Source of the DNA: Bugula neritina
Lineage: Eukaryota; Bryozoa; Gymnolaemata; Cheilostomatida; Bugulidae
Direction: 5' to 3'
Length of the DNA: 64,000 nucleotides
Assembly (NCBI GenBank): GCA_964035545.1
Contig: OZ037765.1
Coordinates: 18,408,698 to 18,472,697 of the forward strand
In this document: one piece after another, positions 44,691-58,000 of the stretch
How the letters are laid out: each line of letters opens with the position of its first letter
How positions within the stretch are numbered: the stretch's first letter is position 1
Made by a program: the position numbers and the translations under genes
The notes under the pieces: generated by a model
The model's database searches: none
Told to the model about the DNA's origin: nothing
Seen by the model: only the letters and a program-made list of their open reading frames with translations

Positions 44691-47600
44691 ATCTGAAAAA
44701 TAATTACAAGTATTTACTGGTGATGGCAATTTTTCAAGATCTTAGGATGTGCTGGAGCAGCTGGTCAACAGTTAACTGACTGCTAAGCAGTAATTGGCAC
44801 TTCTTGATGCGAATTCTATGTCTGCAGATTTAGTAAGTTATAAATAAAACAATATGGCTGCACTCTCTTGGGATATTACTAGTGCTATGTAATCAACTTT
44901 AATCAATGAAGAATCATGCAATAAGACTTTCTGGCATATTTTAGACAAAATAATGGAAAAACTGGCAAGGAAGCCATCGAACAGTTGAAGGGACTTGAAT
45001 ATATAATTATTATTATGCTACTGTAAGTTTAGTTAATGAACTTCAGCGGTGGCATAACTCTATATTAGAAAGCAACTATTGCATAGCCCACCATTTGAAT
45101 GAAGATCATAGGTAGTCTATGGAGTTTCCATTAAAAAGCTGTAGGCTGGAAAAAATTGCCTCTCTTCCATCAGGCTAATTAGCTACTAAAAAAGGAACTA
45201 AACTGTGTTATGTATGTACTCACAACACACACATTGTGTGTGGCAGGTCGATCCCAGAACGGGTTTTCAAAAATTTTGAGGTCGTGCTAGATAACCATCG
45301 TGGTGTGGCCCTATGCTAATAGCTCAATAGACTGGTTTCTTAACTTCAATGTACTGCCCTACCTGTGATGTGAAACATCCAGCTGCTTTAGTTATTCTTT
45401 CATGTTTTCATGCTTGTAGCAAAGTATCCAGTATACTAAAATCACCAACAATACGGAATGTTTGATGGTCCAACCTTCTGAACAGAAAAATGCATTTAAT
45501 TTTAAATTATGAAAGTAGCCTAGATTATTAAGTCTTACTTGTCAGCTAAAGCTTCTCTCTCTTGTCATAAGCTCAGCAGCAAGAACAAAGCTTCTCTATT
45601 TTGAGTATAATTAACCATTATTTAAAAAATCTATATTTTCCACAACAAGGCTTCAACCTATTATGAAGCATTGACTTTCACCACTAAAAGACTTTTATCA
45701 TTGGCTCAAACCACACTGTTTTGCAGCAGCTTTAATGCTTGATAATATTTATATTTATGTTGATTTCATTCATGTTTGGACAATATGCAAAATAAATCAC
45801 AAATAGATTTTTAAGCAGCTAATTGTATCACAGATAAGGCAGTAGACTACTTGCCATAAATTGAAATTACAGGATAGAGTTGTATACGACTTTTATATTA
45901 CAACCACCTGCACGCTAGCAATAATATTTCTTATCAGCACTATTTTTATAAAGGCAAGCTTTAATAATAAAGCTTTCATGTGAATGTGACGCATTAAAAA
46001 ACATGTTGAGTTGCTGATAAGACGAGATTGGCCAATATTAAAGCTTTAGCAGTAGATTAAGTTTAGTTATTTTGCACGTACTAAGGGGAGTCAACCTAAA
46101 AGCGTTGTTTCTTTTATACTGCTCGGTCTCTTTCAAAGCCAAAAAAGCCTAACAGTGGAATAAAAATCTAAAGAATAGCTTCATGGCATTATCTGATTGT
46201 TTCCAAAAGGTATTTTTTAAAACCAATTTTAAGAGATATTTTTTTAAATATTTTTTCAGCAGCATAGAGTCTTGCCTTTTTGCTCTAGTTTTTTCATAAA
46301 ATGTGTTACTTAAGACTTCATGAAGTATCGTAAAATTTTAAATCTTCAAGTGGCGTAGGCTGTTACAAAGGCAGACAACTTCTTAGGTTGTAGCTATAAA
46401 ATAATTGGCAGAAAAATTTGGATACTGTAAAAGCAGTTTTTTAGTAAAGCAAATACAGTTGAAACTTTTCGAAGTTGTCAGATAATGATAAGTATATATC
46501 AATTGTTCTAGAATCTAGTCTTTTATCCAAATCACTTTTAAATCCAAAGCCATCCACAAAGCTTGACTGTTCCCCAAAGCTATTGAAAGTTACTAGAGAC
46601 AATTGAAAAAGTCGACATCTTGGGCAACTAAAACATAGTATGAGGGCTATTTTAGCAAGTTGCTTTATGTACATACTATTTACAATATCCCATTAACACC
46701 AAATAGCAGACATGACACACATATGTATTAGTTTGTTTCATACTTTATTTGGCTTCTTAATTATAGCCTTTCATATTTTGTGTTTATAAAGATTTCAAGT
46801 CTAGCTTTTGTTCCTCTGGTAAACATACACATATTACGAATTTACTAAGCCAGCCATAGAGAGTTAAAAGATCGCGTTCGAGTGACAAAATACATTTCTC
46901 TCAATGCTGAAATACTGCTGCGCCATGGGAAAACTTAGCTGCTAAATAATTTTATTCTCAGAAAATATTTGACTAAATAAAAACTCGCATACGTTTTCTG
47001 AGCTTTGTTTGTAACCACTAAAAATTTTTACGGCTGCAAAAAATTGTGTCTTCTAAATTAGGCTACTTTTGAGCAAGTTGCCGGTGAAGCAAGTTAAGTA
47101 CTTGTACTTAGTGAATAGCTTGATTTGGACATCAAGTTAAACTCTTTAATTAAAATGAGAAGCACAAAAGTACCGCTAGCACTGGTAATTTTGGAAACTG
47201 AAAAAATATAACTAAAGTTTGACGCTGCTAAACTAATGGCTTGTTTGTTCCCATAAACTCTTTGTATCTAAGTAGCCACAAAAGAAAGCTAGAAAACATA
47301 TAGCTATTAATAATTGTATACAGAGCCATCTATTGAAAACCCAAGGGTACTCAAATGTGTAGAGCACCTTATTATTCTTTGGAGTGAATAGAAAACTGTG
47401 TCAGTGGGATGTTGGAAAATATAACTATAATAATTTTGAAACTTAAAATACAATAAAATTTCTATAGGCTTTTATTGAAACTTTGCATAGCGAAGCAGAT
47501 TTGGATAAGTAGCTTGATTAGCAGACTAGTTGTATAACAAAATACTAACTTCAATATGTTTTATGCACTTAGCTTGAAACACACTGAATAGGCATGTTTT

Positions 47601-50600
47601 ACATAGAGGTGGATGCCACTAGTCGATGTGGCCTAGTAGCTTAGCATTGCAGGTTTTATGTTGATGACAAGTTTTTAGAAAATATTTTGCAGAACCCAAC
47701 AAATCAAAAGAAAAGAAAGTTTTAGGTTGCTGTTTGCTAATAAATATTACACCTGTATCATTGTTTACTGCAAGTAAAACCATAGCAGGGGTTTTCTAAT
47801 GGAGGGAGGGGGAGGGTAGGGGGGTTCCTGAGATCTTTCAAAAAAGCTTACTATTAAACCTTCCTTTTCTCTCTCCACCTTTTTTTTCATTTTTATAGAT
47901 ATGACTAAATTTTAAGGTTCTAATATGTAGCATATGGCATGCCTACAATTACATTGTCACTTGGGAAATAAATTATTAATAAATGTTCACAGTCCCCGTA
48001 CTTTATTAGTTTAGCAAAGGAGAGTACAACTTTTAGAAATTGTAGCTTTAACTTGCCCGTAACTTAAAAATGTTTAATAAGTACTTGACACATTTAAACT
48101 ATTCTTCTAGAATGTTTTTGACTCAAATAATGGCTATAATAGCTAGTATATTGCATAATATAGGTGAATATCTGACCTAATTGTAATTACGAATTTTGGT
48201 TTGTGGTGCAGGTTGAAGTTTTCATAAGAAAAGAATTTGTTTTGCTACATTTTATTCTAGAACACAGATATTTCCCAATTTCTCCATTGCTGTACATAAT
48301 TCCTGATTGTAAGTTTAAAACTCCAAACTAGGTGGGAAAACCTGACTGAGGGAAAACATTTTCCTTCTACCTTTTAGCTAGCATCTTGAAGCTGGGAGTT
48401 TAACAGTCATTACAAAGAAATTAGTCAAAATATGAGATGCTTGAGATTTAAAGAGAGGGATCTAAAATATTTTGTTTTAAAGTCAATTACTACCGCTTAA
48501 TCTAAAAAAAATAAAACTTAAAATATTCAATGCAAAAATAAAAAATAAGTAAAACAAGCTTTGTCATAGCAGTTGAAAAAACTCAGCTCTATGTTTACTT
48601 AGGTAATTAATCGTATTTTGCGTTCAAAACCTGATAAGCTTATGCTGATAGACTGCATTCCATGGAGTGATAGCATGATCTTATTTAAAGATACAAATTA
48701 GATAAAAGGTTTTATGAAAAAGGTGGTTGGAGATTAAAAAACCCCACTATTGATTAGGCTAAGAACTCTTAAATTATTCTTAGTTATAGTGAAGGGAGAC
48801 ATAGTAGAATAAAAAACCAACTCTTCCGGATATTTTTGGCGTTGAAGTTTTCTGCCTCTCTAAAAAAAGAAACCAAGTTGTTAATGGAAAAGTATAAAAT
48901 CTTTGCACTTTTGCACTTGTCGGCAGCTGAAAACGCAAAATGCTAATATATGTAATCATGTTATAAGGTAATGGAAAGACACACTCAACCCTACATAAAA
49001 CCATTTAGCTTATAATGATGTAACAAACTCACGCTCACACACACACATCCTGAAGAGAAGGCATGCAGAGTAGATTCTTTATATTCGCTTCCTGTACATT
49101 TAATTAGAATAATTACCTAATTAAGAAGTACATCAATATTTTCCAATGGTAGAAAATTGCAATATATATATTATAGTTAAATTGTACCATCGATTTTGCT
49201 TTCTTAATGGAACAAACAAAAAAGCATTTCTATTCTTTTCTTTGCTCTTTACTTCAAGTAAAAGTAAAATTGACCTACGAGAAGTGTCTCTACTAGCAGT
49301 GGTTAGTGGCTAGTACAGATTTTGTAATCATTATAAAATAACAATTTACAACATAAATGCGCAAACATATGGCCATAATCTCTGCTGGCGGTGAATGCTT
49401 ACTATTCCACTCATTCAGCAATGTTATGTAACATCTCCTAGGCTTTATTTTTTGTTATGACTCTCCTTTTATAAGAAGGTTTTCGCTGAAAGAATTGAAA
49501 AGTAAATTGATTGAAGCATTTTCTATGCTTATTGATTAAATTTAAAAGCTTTCTATTGTTATACCCTCAATATTAGCCGAGTACCTCAGAGTTCCCCTGA
49601 ACTTTCTTTTCTATATTGACTTTGTGGGTTTGAATTTGTATCTTACATTCTACCAGCTTTACAGTTACCAGTAAACTTTGTGTCACAGGCGGTGATTGAG
49701 AAGCAACTTGTTGAAGTTTAAAAAGGCTGTTAAGGATAGTTTAGTTTGCTGCAAATTATATATCTTTTTAGTTTCAAGTGCCAAGCTTTATGTATTCTAT
49801 TTTGCCTACAAGCACGGCAAGGCTGTACATGTGTAATGATTACATTGCTTTATTTTTCAGTTTTGAGGTTTAGTTTCTTGCACTGAGCGTGTCTATTTTG
49901 TAAACCTAGTTTGCATGTTGAAATGTTTTGCACCTAAAATAGCCAACCAAATACAACTGTGTGTCTATTTAAATAATTGCTGTATGTACTAGGCCTGAAA
50001 CTGGTGATTAGAGATTTAGGTTAGACGTAACATTTCTTGACAGTTATAAAAAATGCCTTATTCTCAATACAACTTTTCCCTAAGAGAAGTTCCTAATATA
50101 AGAAGTAAGGCAGTTTCCAGCACCGGCTAGTTCTTATGGCCTCTAAAATAGTAAACGGCTCTACATTTGACAAAGAAGAATCTTGCAGATTACAAACCCA
50201 ACTGCATCTAGTGGTGATAATTAACTTTTTTTTGAGAATAATTCAAACAAAAGGTGTTAAATATTCTCTCAAGAATTGCAACTAAAACATTGAATTAGCA
50301 CCATTTGTCCCCTAACCAGTTTAGATAAGCTGGCAATGGGCAAATAAGTTGTTAGGTATGCAGTAGTAACCTGAAGTTTTATCATTGTTTTTTAGTTTTT
50401 GTCTTTAGGTATATTTCCGTTATAGATATTTTATAGGGCTAGTAATATTTGAAAAACTTCTACTCCATACCTGAAGTAATTCAAAAGAAATATTTAGTAG
50501 AAAGGTTGCAGGAACAGATTAATGACTTGTGAAAATGTTGTTGATGCATGGAGGAATACAGTAAAAGAGATAATGAGCAATGATTGAGCAGGCAAAATAG

Positions 50601-51990
50601 ATGGAAAAAGCAGCAAGGAAAGTATTAAATAAATAACAATTACACCAATTTACTATTTTTTTACACAGATAATGAAGAAGTTTAAAACAATGAGCACCAC
50701 AATAAAAAATGATGAATGTAAAACTATTAGATTTAGGAAAGCGAAAATTCCCAAAGTGACTTGGGAGGATAACTGATTTCCAACCCAAGTCAATGTTTCT
50801 TAGAGATCTAGTTGCTTATGACTACGAAAAGTAGTTGGTGAAGGTGACTTTGTATTGATTTCTGACCTAATTAGCATTATTCAATCTAGCTGCAATAGGT
50901 AAAACCGTGAGCTTTTATTGTTGGTACAGCTGTGGCAAAAAAGAATGATGAAAAATGAAGCAGATTGATTAGTTTAATTACTTGACAGTGGCTACTATGT
51001 GTACTTTCATTAGCAAAAACTCCATTAACGAGGCTGGTATTATAAAGTAGCAGTCAGATAGCAGGTGGCACTTCATTCAAATTCAATCACAATATATTGT
51101 TTTATTTATTGGTATATACTACTGTATGCAATAATTTGTCACATGGGAATAGATAGAATACAGCACTTATTTGCTAGTAAACCTAACATGGTTTATATTT
51201 TCCACTCAAATAGCAGCAGACAGACTTGCAGGGCTTTTTAAATACCCTCAGCAAAAATTGCTGCTGTTCACCCTAAAATAAAATCTAAAACCCAAGCTAA
51301 TAAAGTTCTTTGAATCTGTACCTAAAAACATTTATGGCCAATAATGGCTAGCTTGTCCTTTGTGACTTCTTATTAAATAACGTTATAAATTTCTACCACT
51401 GGCTGTTTTCAACAGACCATTCAATTCACTGTAAACAAAATGCCTTTTAAATCTTTCATTAATTATTTCTCTCAGCATGAATGGATAGTTGGCTACTTTT
51501 TTGACCAATGACTACTCTATTATTGAGTGGGCTGGCCTCAGGGAATAATATTAATAAAGCAGTTACATAATCAGCATGCATAACACAACAGATGTGGATT
51601 TTTACCCGGTCTACAAAGTAAAAACAGGAATGCTCTGCCGAGCTATCGCCTGTACGAGTTCTAGGTGTGCTAAAGCAAGTCTGCTGCGATAAAGAAGCTA
51701 GTAGTGGCTGATCTGGTCTGGGTTGACAGTTATTTTGGTTTGCAGTCTTTACTAGAGCTAATAGCCTAAACAGCATTACACACTACAACCTAATAAGGTA
51801 GGTTTTTCATAGTGCTATTAGTATTAGTATCATTAAGTTGAAGATCTGCCTAAACAGTTTATCATTCTTCTACCGGATGGAAGTCAAGCAAAGGTTAAAA
51901 CATATAAGGTGCCCCAAAGTGATAACCATTTACCATACTTGTACTAGGTTTGGTGGCCATGATTGCTGATTAAGTGGAAGTTAAAAAAAC

Positions 51991-52352
51991 TTTACCTCAG
52001 TTGTAGTTGAGGTAGGACTTCAGCAGCCACTGGAATGTCTACAGGGAAGCTTTTGGTGCTCATCATAATTTTGGGCCAGAGTTAGCAGTTGCTGCAGCAT
52101 TTTGCTGTTGTGTAATTATTTTTATATTCTCCCGGCATCTCACAATAGTTTTAGTGGCAGAAAACGAGTGTGGAACATGCTTTTCCTAGTTTGGTGGCTA
52201 CAGTTACAAGTTAGTTGTCTTCATTGATCTCATCGTAGGCTCTGGATAGAGCTGATCACCATTCTGAAGAATCCGGGTCAGTTAACACAGTCTGTGGTTT
52301 TTTCTCCTGTCTTCCATCGACCAGAGTTTTCCCTCATTTCTCACCTTGTGTC
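51991..52352 (-). mobile_element. 5'-truncated, diverged copy of the LINE 3' end
   Basis: Read on the minus strand it follows 26350-26750 of the LINE: GACCCGGATTCTTCAGAATG, then CTATCCAGAGCCTA, ACTTGTAACTGTAGCCAC, GTTCCACACTCGTTTTC, GAGAATATAA, and finally GAAGTCCTACCTCAACTACA. About 60 bp (around the AACTGTAACCACTCGAGC region onward) is missing and there are many substitutions, so the ORF is broken. The tail ends in ACTGAGGTAAAG. Confidence 0.85.
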
Positions 52353-55037
52353 AAAAATCTAGAAATAAGACTATTAGTATTTAGTTTTTATCACTTTTAC
52401 AACTAGTTTTTATCACTTTTACAACGGCAATATGAAATAATTTTAATATATTAACATTAAATTTAATAATTAAAGACATTCTACAACTGAGTCTGAATGC
52501 ATATTATTACTATATTAATATTAGTATAGTCTGTACCCTATGTAGATTTATGTTTTTTGGAGGTAGGAAATCGGATATAGCTGGTATGATTTTTTCAACA
52601 CAATAAATTCAGTATCAATGTGATAATGTGGTATGTAATTACATTAGAAATTACTACTGTAGTTATTAATCTAAAGTCTGTGTTAATTGATAGGAGTTCA
52701 AAATTGAAGGCAATGTAATGCTAACTATAATAATACTTATACTAGATAATACAAAAGACAAAGAATCATTTTGGAGTTCAACATTTTTATCCAATTATCA
52801 GGGTGAAAATTCTTAAATAATCAGTTTTTCCAAACTTTTAATTAATTTTTCTATTCTACTGTTTTGAACCATGTTTAATTACCCCTTGACTTTTACTAAT
52901 TTCCACATCTCATCTTTGATTCCATTCTGAACAGCTTAGCAATTTTAGACTGTTTTGTATCATTCATTCGTGTTGTACTTAGAATTCTTCTGGTTTCGGT
53001 GTGCTGTGTTAACCTACCAGTTTTCAAGCTGCAGCCAATGAATAAGTTAGAGCCGGCTCCTTTGAAACTACAAAGTAAAAATGGCTAAGAAATCTGTTTT
53101 GATATGGAAAGGGATACTTCTAGTTTGAACTGCACTACTGACTAGTTTGCTTTTTTTAAAAACATGACTAATAAGTAGACTTGGTTCTTTGCATTATTAG
53201 ATACTATTGAAACCAAGTAGAAGGGTGTAGCTTCTTTTTCCATAAGCACCAGCTGCTGAAAAACCACAAAGACTGCCACATTATTGATAAAGACTGATTT
53301 AAAATTATTTATTGGCAAATATTTTGGTTCATTAGAAAAGATAAAAGACAATATGTGGGCACAGATTATGAGGTATTACATAACGTATGTTAGGCTAATA
53401 TTTATCCATTAATTATACTGGCATTTGCCTGTACATGAACAATTAGATGACAGTGCTAGTTCTATTCTAAAGTATTTTTATAACTACTAGTTTTAGATGG
53501 TAAAGACATTCAGACTAACAAACTATAATAATAGTCAGAACCTTCCTACAGCTTGCATGCTATGAAAACCTACTTTTACTTTGTAAAATCAGATGAATTA
53601 GAAAAATAGGCAATTAGTTTTTGCTTTACTTTAATTTCATTTGTACGCCAAAGAGCTGTTACATAATAATACACTTATCGGCTAGTTTCAAAACCTGATT
53701 AGACTATGCCGTCCCAGGCCAGTCGATGAAAAATTCAATACAAGTACTGTACTCTTTGTGCTTTTGCCCGAGCTATCAAGCATTTGCATTTTCTATAAAA
53801 TATTGAAATAGATTTTTTCTGCAATCCGTGTAGTGTTTTTGATTGCTCTACTTTGACAAGCTGCATCACGGCAGCTATTCATCTCTCGGAAAGTAGAGCA
53901 AACATACAGTTCAGTCAACCTGGTAAACTACCCCAATGCAGTTAGACCAAGTACTACTAGCTAGATTTTATAATCTAACATTTGAGCATACACCGATTTT
54001 TGAAATTTATTTTGTTTCTTTTCTCTATTTCTTTATTATCTTTCCAAGTAGACAATATTTTTCCTAGTAGATGAGTGTATAACTGACTTGTCTGACAACA
54101 TAAAAGAAGGCATCATGCAGCATTTAAAATGTCTGCTGCCTTCATTTAAATGCCAATTAAGTTTATTTTGCAGCTGACTTAGCTTTATCACAGTATGCCT
54201 AGGAGTGATTATTTTGGCATCTGTAATAAAGGCGATTATATAACACCAAGTTTTTCCCTTTATACAGTCAGTCAATGGGTAATGGCAGATGTGGCTAATG
54301 TACGCTAATTATAGGTGGTATATTATGCATTTAATATCCTTGCAGGGATCTTATTTACATGATTTTTCCCCTTGTGCTATATCCTTCCATGGCGGTGCAA
54401 ACCTATAATCAAAATACTTAGCTGGCGCAGTGCTTGGTGACAGGTTTGTCATTTAAAAAATCTTAAGTAAGGAGATTGGGAGCATTTCCTCTATAATTAC
54501 CTTTTTAAAAATTCATGGCAGTATCTCCCCTTCTTAAAATTATAGCCTAAATGATTTGTTATACAAAGAGCCAGCTATAGGCTGATGGTGATGAAACAAT
54601 TTTATTTATTCAAAAGCAGACTATGAAATATAATGGGTTTTGTTGAATAATAGACATTAAGTTCTTGGAGCACCTAAGTGTTATTATAGTCTTCAAAAGA
54701 AATCTCAATTCAAAGTCAGTAATTTTCGTAATTATTCTTTGTGTGTGGAAGTTCATTTTTGTCATGAAAAGATGGGAGTGTGAGATATTTTGCCAACTTG
54801 AGATATTCAGTTGGCAAAATATTTAGTAACTTTTGCCGCCATTGTGTTATCTAAAAGCAACCGTTTTGTACATCCACTTACATAACTTTAGGATAGACAC
54901 TGCAATCTAATTAAGGCCAACAAAGCAACAATAGGCTGAGAACCTGCGGCTAAAACTGAAATAACTAAACTTGTCTTGAAAAGGATTTTATTTGCTTTTG
55001 TAATTGCATAGTATTTTGTGCTTTAGTACTGAGCAGA

Positions 55038-58000
55038 ATGGCTCTCTCCACTCTGAGTCCTGCCAAGCTGCTGTCGGTGGATGAATATAATGAGTCAGAT
55101 CAGCAACACAAACAGGAAATTCCTTATAGCCTGTTCTCTCTCTCTTCCAAACCACGCCAGCCTGACAGCAGGCTTAATTCAGAAAACGTTGAATCGTCAC
55201 CTAAGCCAGAAAATTCTTTCTCCGTGCCTGAGAATTATTCAAAACAATTGAATAATGAGAGCCATGCACCTCTCCACTCTCTTTCACTCTCAGAAATCTG
55301 TTATGGCTCAAGAAACATGGTACCAGAAGAAAGCAACTCTTCACAGAACCAAACCGGTGATGCAAATATTGAGATGGAAAATGCATTGCCTCCTCATAGG
55401 GATGAAGATGAAAGTGGGATGTTTGACAGTATGCTCTCTCCCATTGACATGGGTAAGAGAATGTACTGAGCTTCATCTTTGCAAACTGCACAAATGGTTA
55501 TAACGAGTCTTTTATATTAATCATAGAATTAAAGCCACTTGTTAATTTTACACTTGAATGCTGTTTTTCCATTTCATTCAGTCGAATTGTATGTATGCAT
55601 AGCTTGGTTATTTTCCTTCTCTACTGTTTACAGCATAAGTTGAAAATCTGATTAGCAACATTGTGGCATTAAAAATGGCTAGTAAAGAATGATGTATGCT
55701 GGCCACCGTAGTTTCATAGCATCATACAATATCAACTAAGCATCATGGTTTTTAAGCTGCTCTATGAAGTTTAGTTAGATGGCGGCAGTTTGTTGCTAAA
55801 TTTAGTGTTTAATAAAAAGTTGAATTATTAAAATAGTCGTTTGGCGTCGCTAGCTACCATGACAAAAGCTTTATAACATTCTATTTAGTTCAATTGATTA
55901 GTTTGCATGCTTATTCTAGATGACAATTAAAAAACGGAACCCAGTTGTTTGTTTGCCAAAAACCTGTACTAGATGTCTACCAGGATATTAAACTTGCAAA
56001 AGGTTAATTTTGGCGCTTACTGTATTTTGTATAAAAGTATGCACGATACAAAATAATTTTTAAATAATTGACAAGTTTCGTACCCCATAGATGCTGGTTG
56101 TAAAATGTTCTGTTGAACATGATCAGCAAGCTGACATTTGTAGAAATGCTTTCAGACGCAAAAAGCAAGGAGGTCAATAGTAACAGTGATGACAACTCCA
56201 CACCTTCAAGCTCCCCAATGACCCTTTCGTTGGAGCAAGGAGAAGCTGGTCTTTATTATTGTAAAGTTTGCAATTATAGTTGTAAGTGTATAAACTTTTT
56301 TTATTAATATTTAAACATTTATATGAACAGGAGCAGACTTGTAGTTTTCTAAATGAGTTTATACTGTAGAATTTATTATTCACATATTCACAAACTTAAC
56401 TTTCCTATCGTTCTGATTACCTAAAAATGTTGATATATTTATTGATTGTTTATCCATCAAAAGATTTTAGACGGGGCAATTTCTGGAACAAGGTGAGAAA
56501 TTTGTATGGCATTCTGCTTACACTAAAGAAAACAATGCAAAGCCAACTAACTAGAGAGCTTATTTGACTAGGTCACATAATTTGCTGTGCAGTGAATGTA
56601 TTCTCTTTTTCTTGCTTGGCTTCCCTGCAGGAAAAAGTGCTCAGACCACAACTTTGGAACTTAGTGGGTGGGAGCTGCTAGTTACATTTATTAAATTAGT
56701 TTTAGAGTGGCTCAAAATATTAAAATCAAACTTCTCCGGAGAAAGCGTATTATGACTAGCAACTCCTCATTCACTAACTTTTCATCAATTTCGGCTTGTT
56801 AGAGTTGTCTTTTCAACAAAATTGTGAAAAGTAAATTTCATGTTACATTTACAACAGTTATGAGCAACAAAAGTATTGGGAACTGAAAAGACAATTCTAA
56901 TACTTTTTACCTGTAAGGTTATAATGACACTGGCTAATAATATTATGGTTGAGCAATATTGCATATTCAAGGATACCTATTTTCCTAGTTGCTTTGCTTG
57001 TGCTTTGTAGCATGTCCACTGTTTCGTACCCATTCATATAGTGTGCTTACTAAATTACCTGCCACAATAGCATATTATCATTTTTATATATATGCAACAT
57101 TAGCCACTGGTAGCTTTTTGTTGCTTTTGTATAGACCAATAATTAAAAGTTGATGTGATAATGGTAATATGTCCAATTATCATAAACTAGAAAGTGTTGC
57201 ATACAAGATAAACTATATTTTTTACGTTAAAACACTCTTCTCTATGTTCAATTTCATTACAAAGAAATTAAGTGTTGTAAACTGTGATTTCTAGGTGCAT
57301 TGAAAGAAGAGATGGAGACTCATACCAAAACACATTTCAGCCACAGGTGTGAACAATGTAACTATTCAGCCCGTACAGAAGGCAGACTGAGAAGACACAT
57401 AAAGCAGTTCCACACTGAGCAATGGCACACTGGTATATAAATATTGTTAATCATTATTTGTATATCATGTGTAGTGTCCTTTATAATAAATAGTAAAATT
57501 TCTTAAATTTGGTTTTATTTAGTTTGCTTACTGACACTCTGCTGCCAATTTGTTCATAGCTGTTATAATATATATATATCAATTTGCAATTTCGCATCTA
57601 CTGACATTGCCACACTGCGTTTGTGTTGTCACATATTTCAACACCCATCCTTAGTGTACTCTTTAGCACTTGTTTGTCACTGTTTTTATCTTCAAGACCA
57701 TTTTAGTATCACTAGGTGCATTGCAAGTTTTATTCTGCACTGGCTGCACTCAAAAACCATGACTAAGAAACTGAGTGCATTAGCTTTACACATGCCGACA
57801 AAAACAGTTAAAATACATTTAGCCAGGACATTATCGTAAGAACCCTCAAGCGTCAAGGTTCCATTCTCATCTACTCTCACATAATATTATAGCTATTTTT
57901 TTTTACAAACACACGGTATAAAATGTTGCTTTCTTTATACTACTAACTCTCTCCTAGAAAGGGTGAAAGAGTTTCACGGTGTAAAAGGTGTAAAAGGTGT

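Larger units (their letters stand above)
41034..55037. other. 14-kb region without recognisable genes, upstream of hunchback and UQCRB
   Basis: No ORF here has a recognisable domain; the longest (51459-51776 minus, 105 codons) shows nothing familiar. The region contains a SINE copy (44478-44690) and a truncated LINE copy (51991-52352). The promoter of UQCRB should lie just right of 41033 and that of hunchback near the right end. As a developmental gene, hunchback may draw cis-regulatory elements from here, which is inference. Confidence 0.55.

Noticed and set aside
45230-45320. Possible MITE end (TGTGGCCCTA near 45310)
   Set aside because: It resembles a short piece of the 7792-8135 terminal repeat, but no matching second arm or duplication could be found nearby.
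51459-51776. 105-codon minus-strand ORF as a gene
   Set aside because: No domain, no spliced extension and no conserved motif could be recognised. Length alone is not enough in 14 kb of non-coding DNA.
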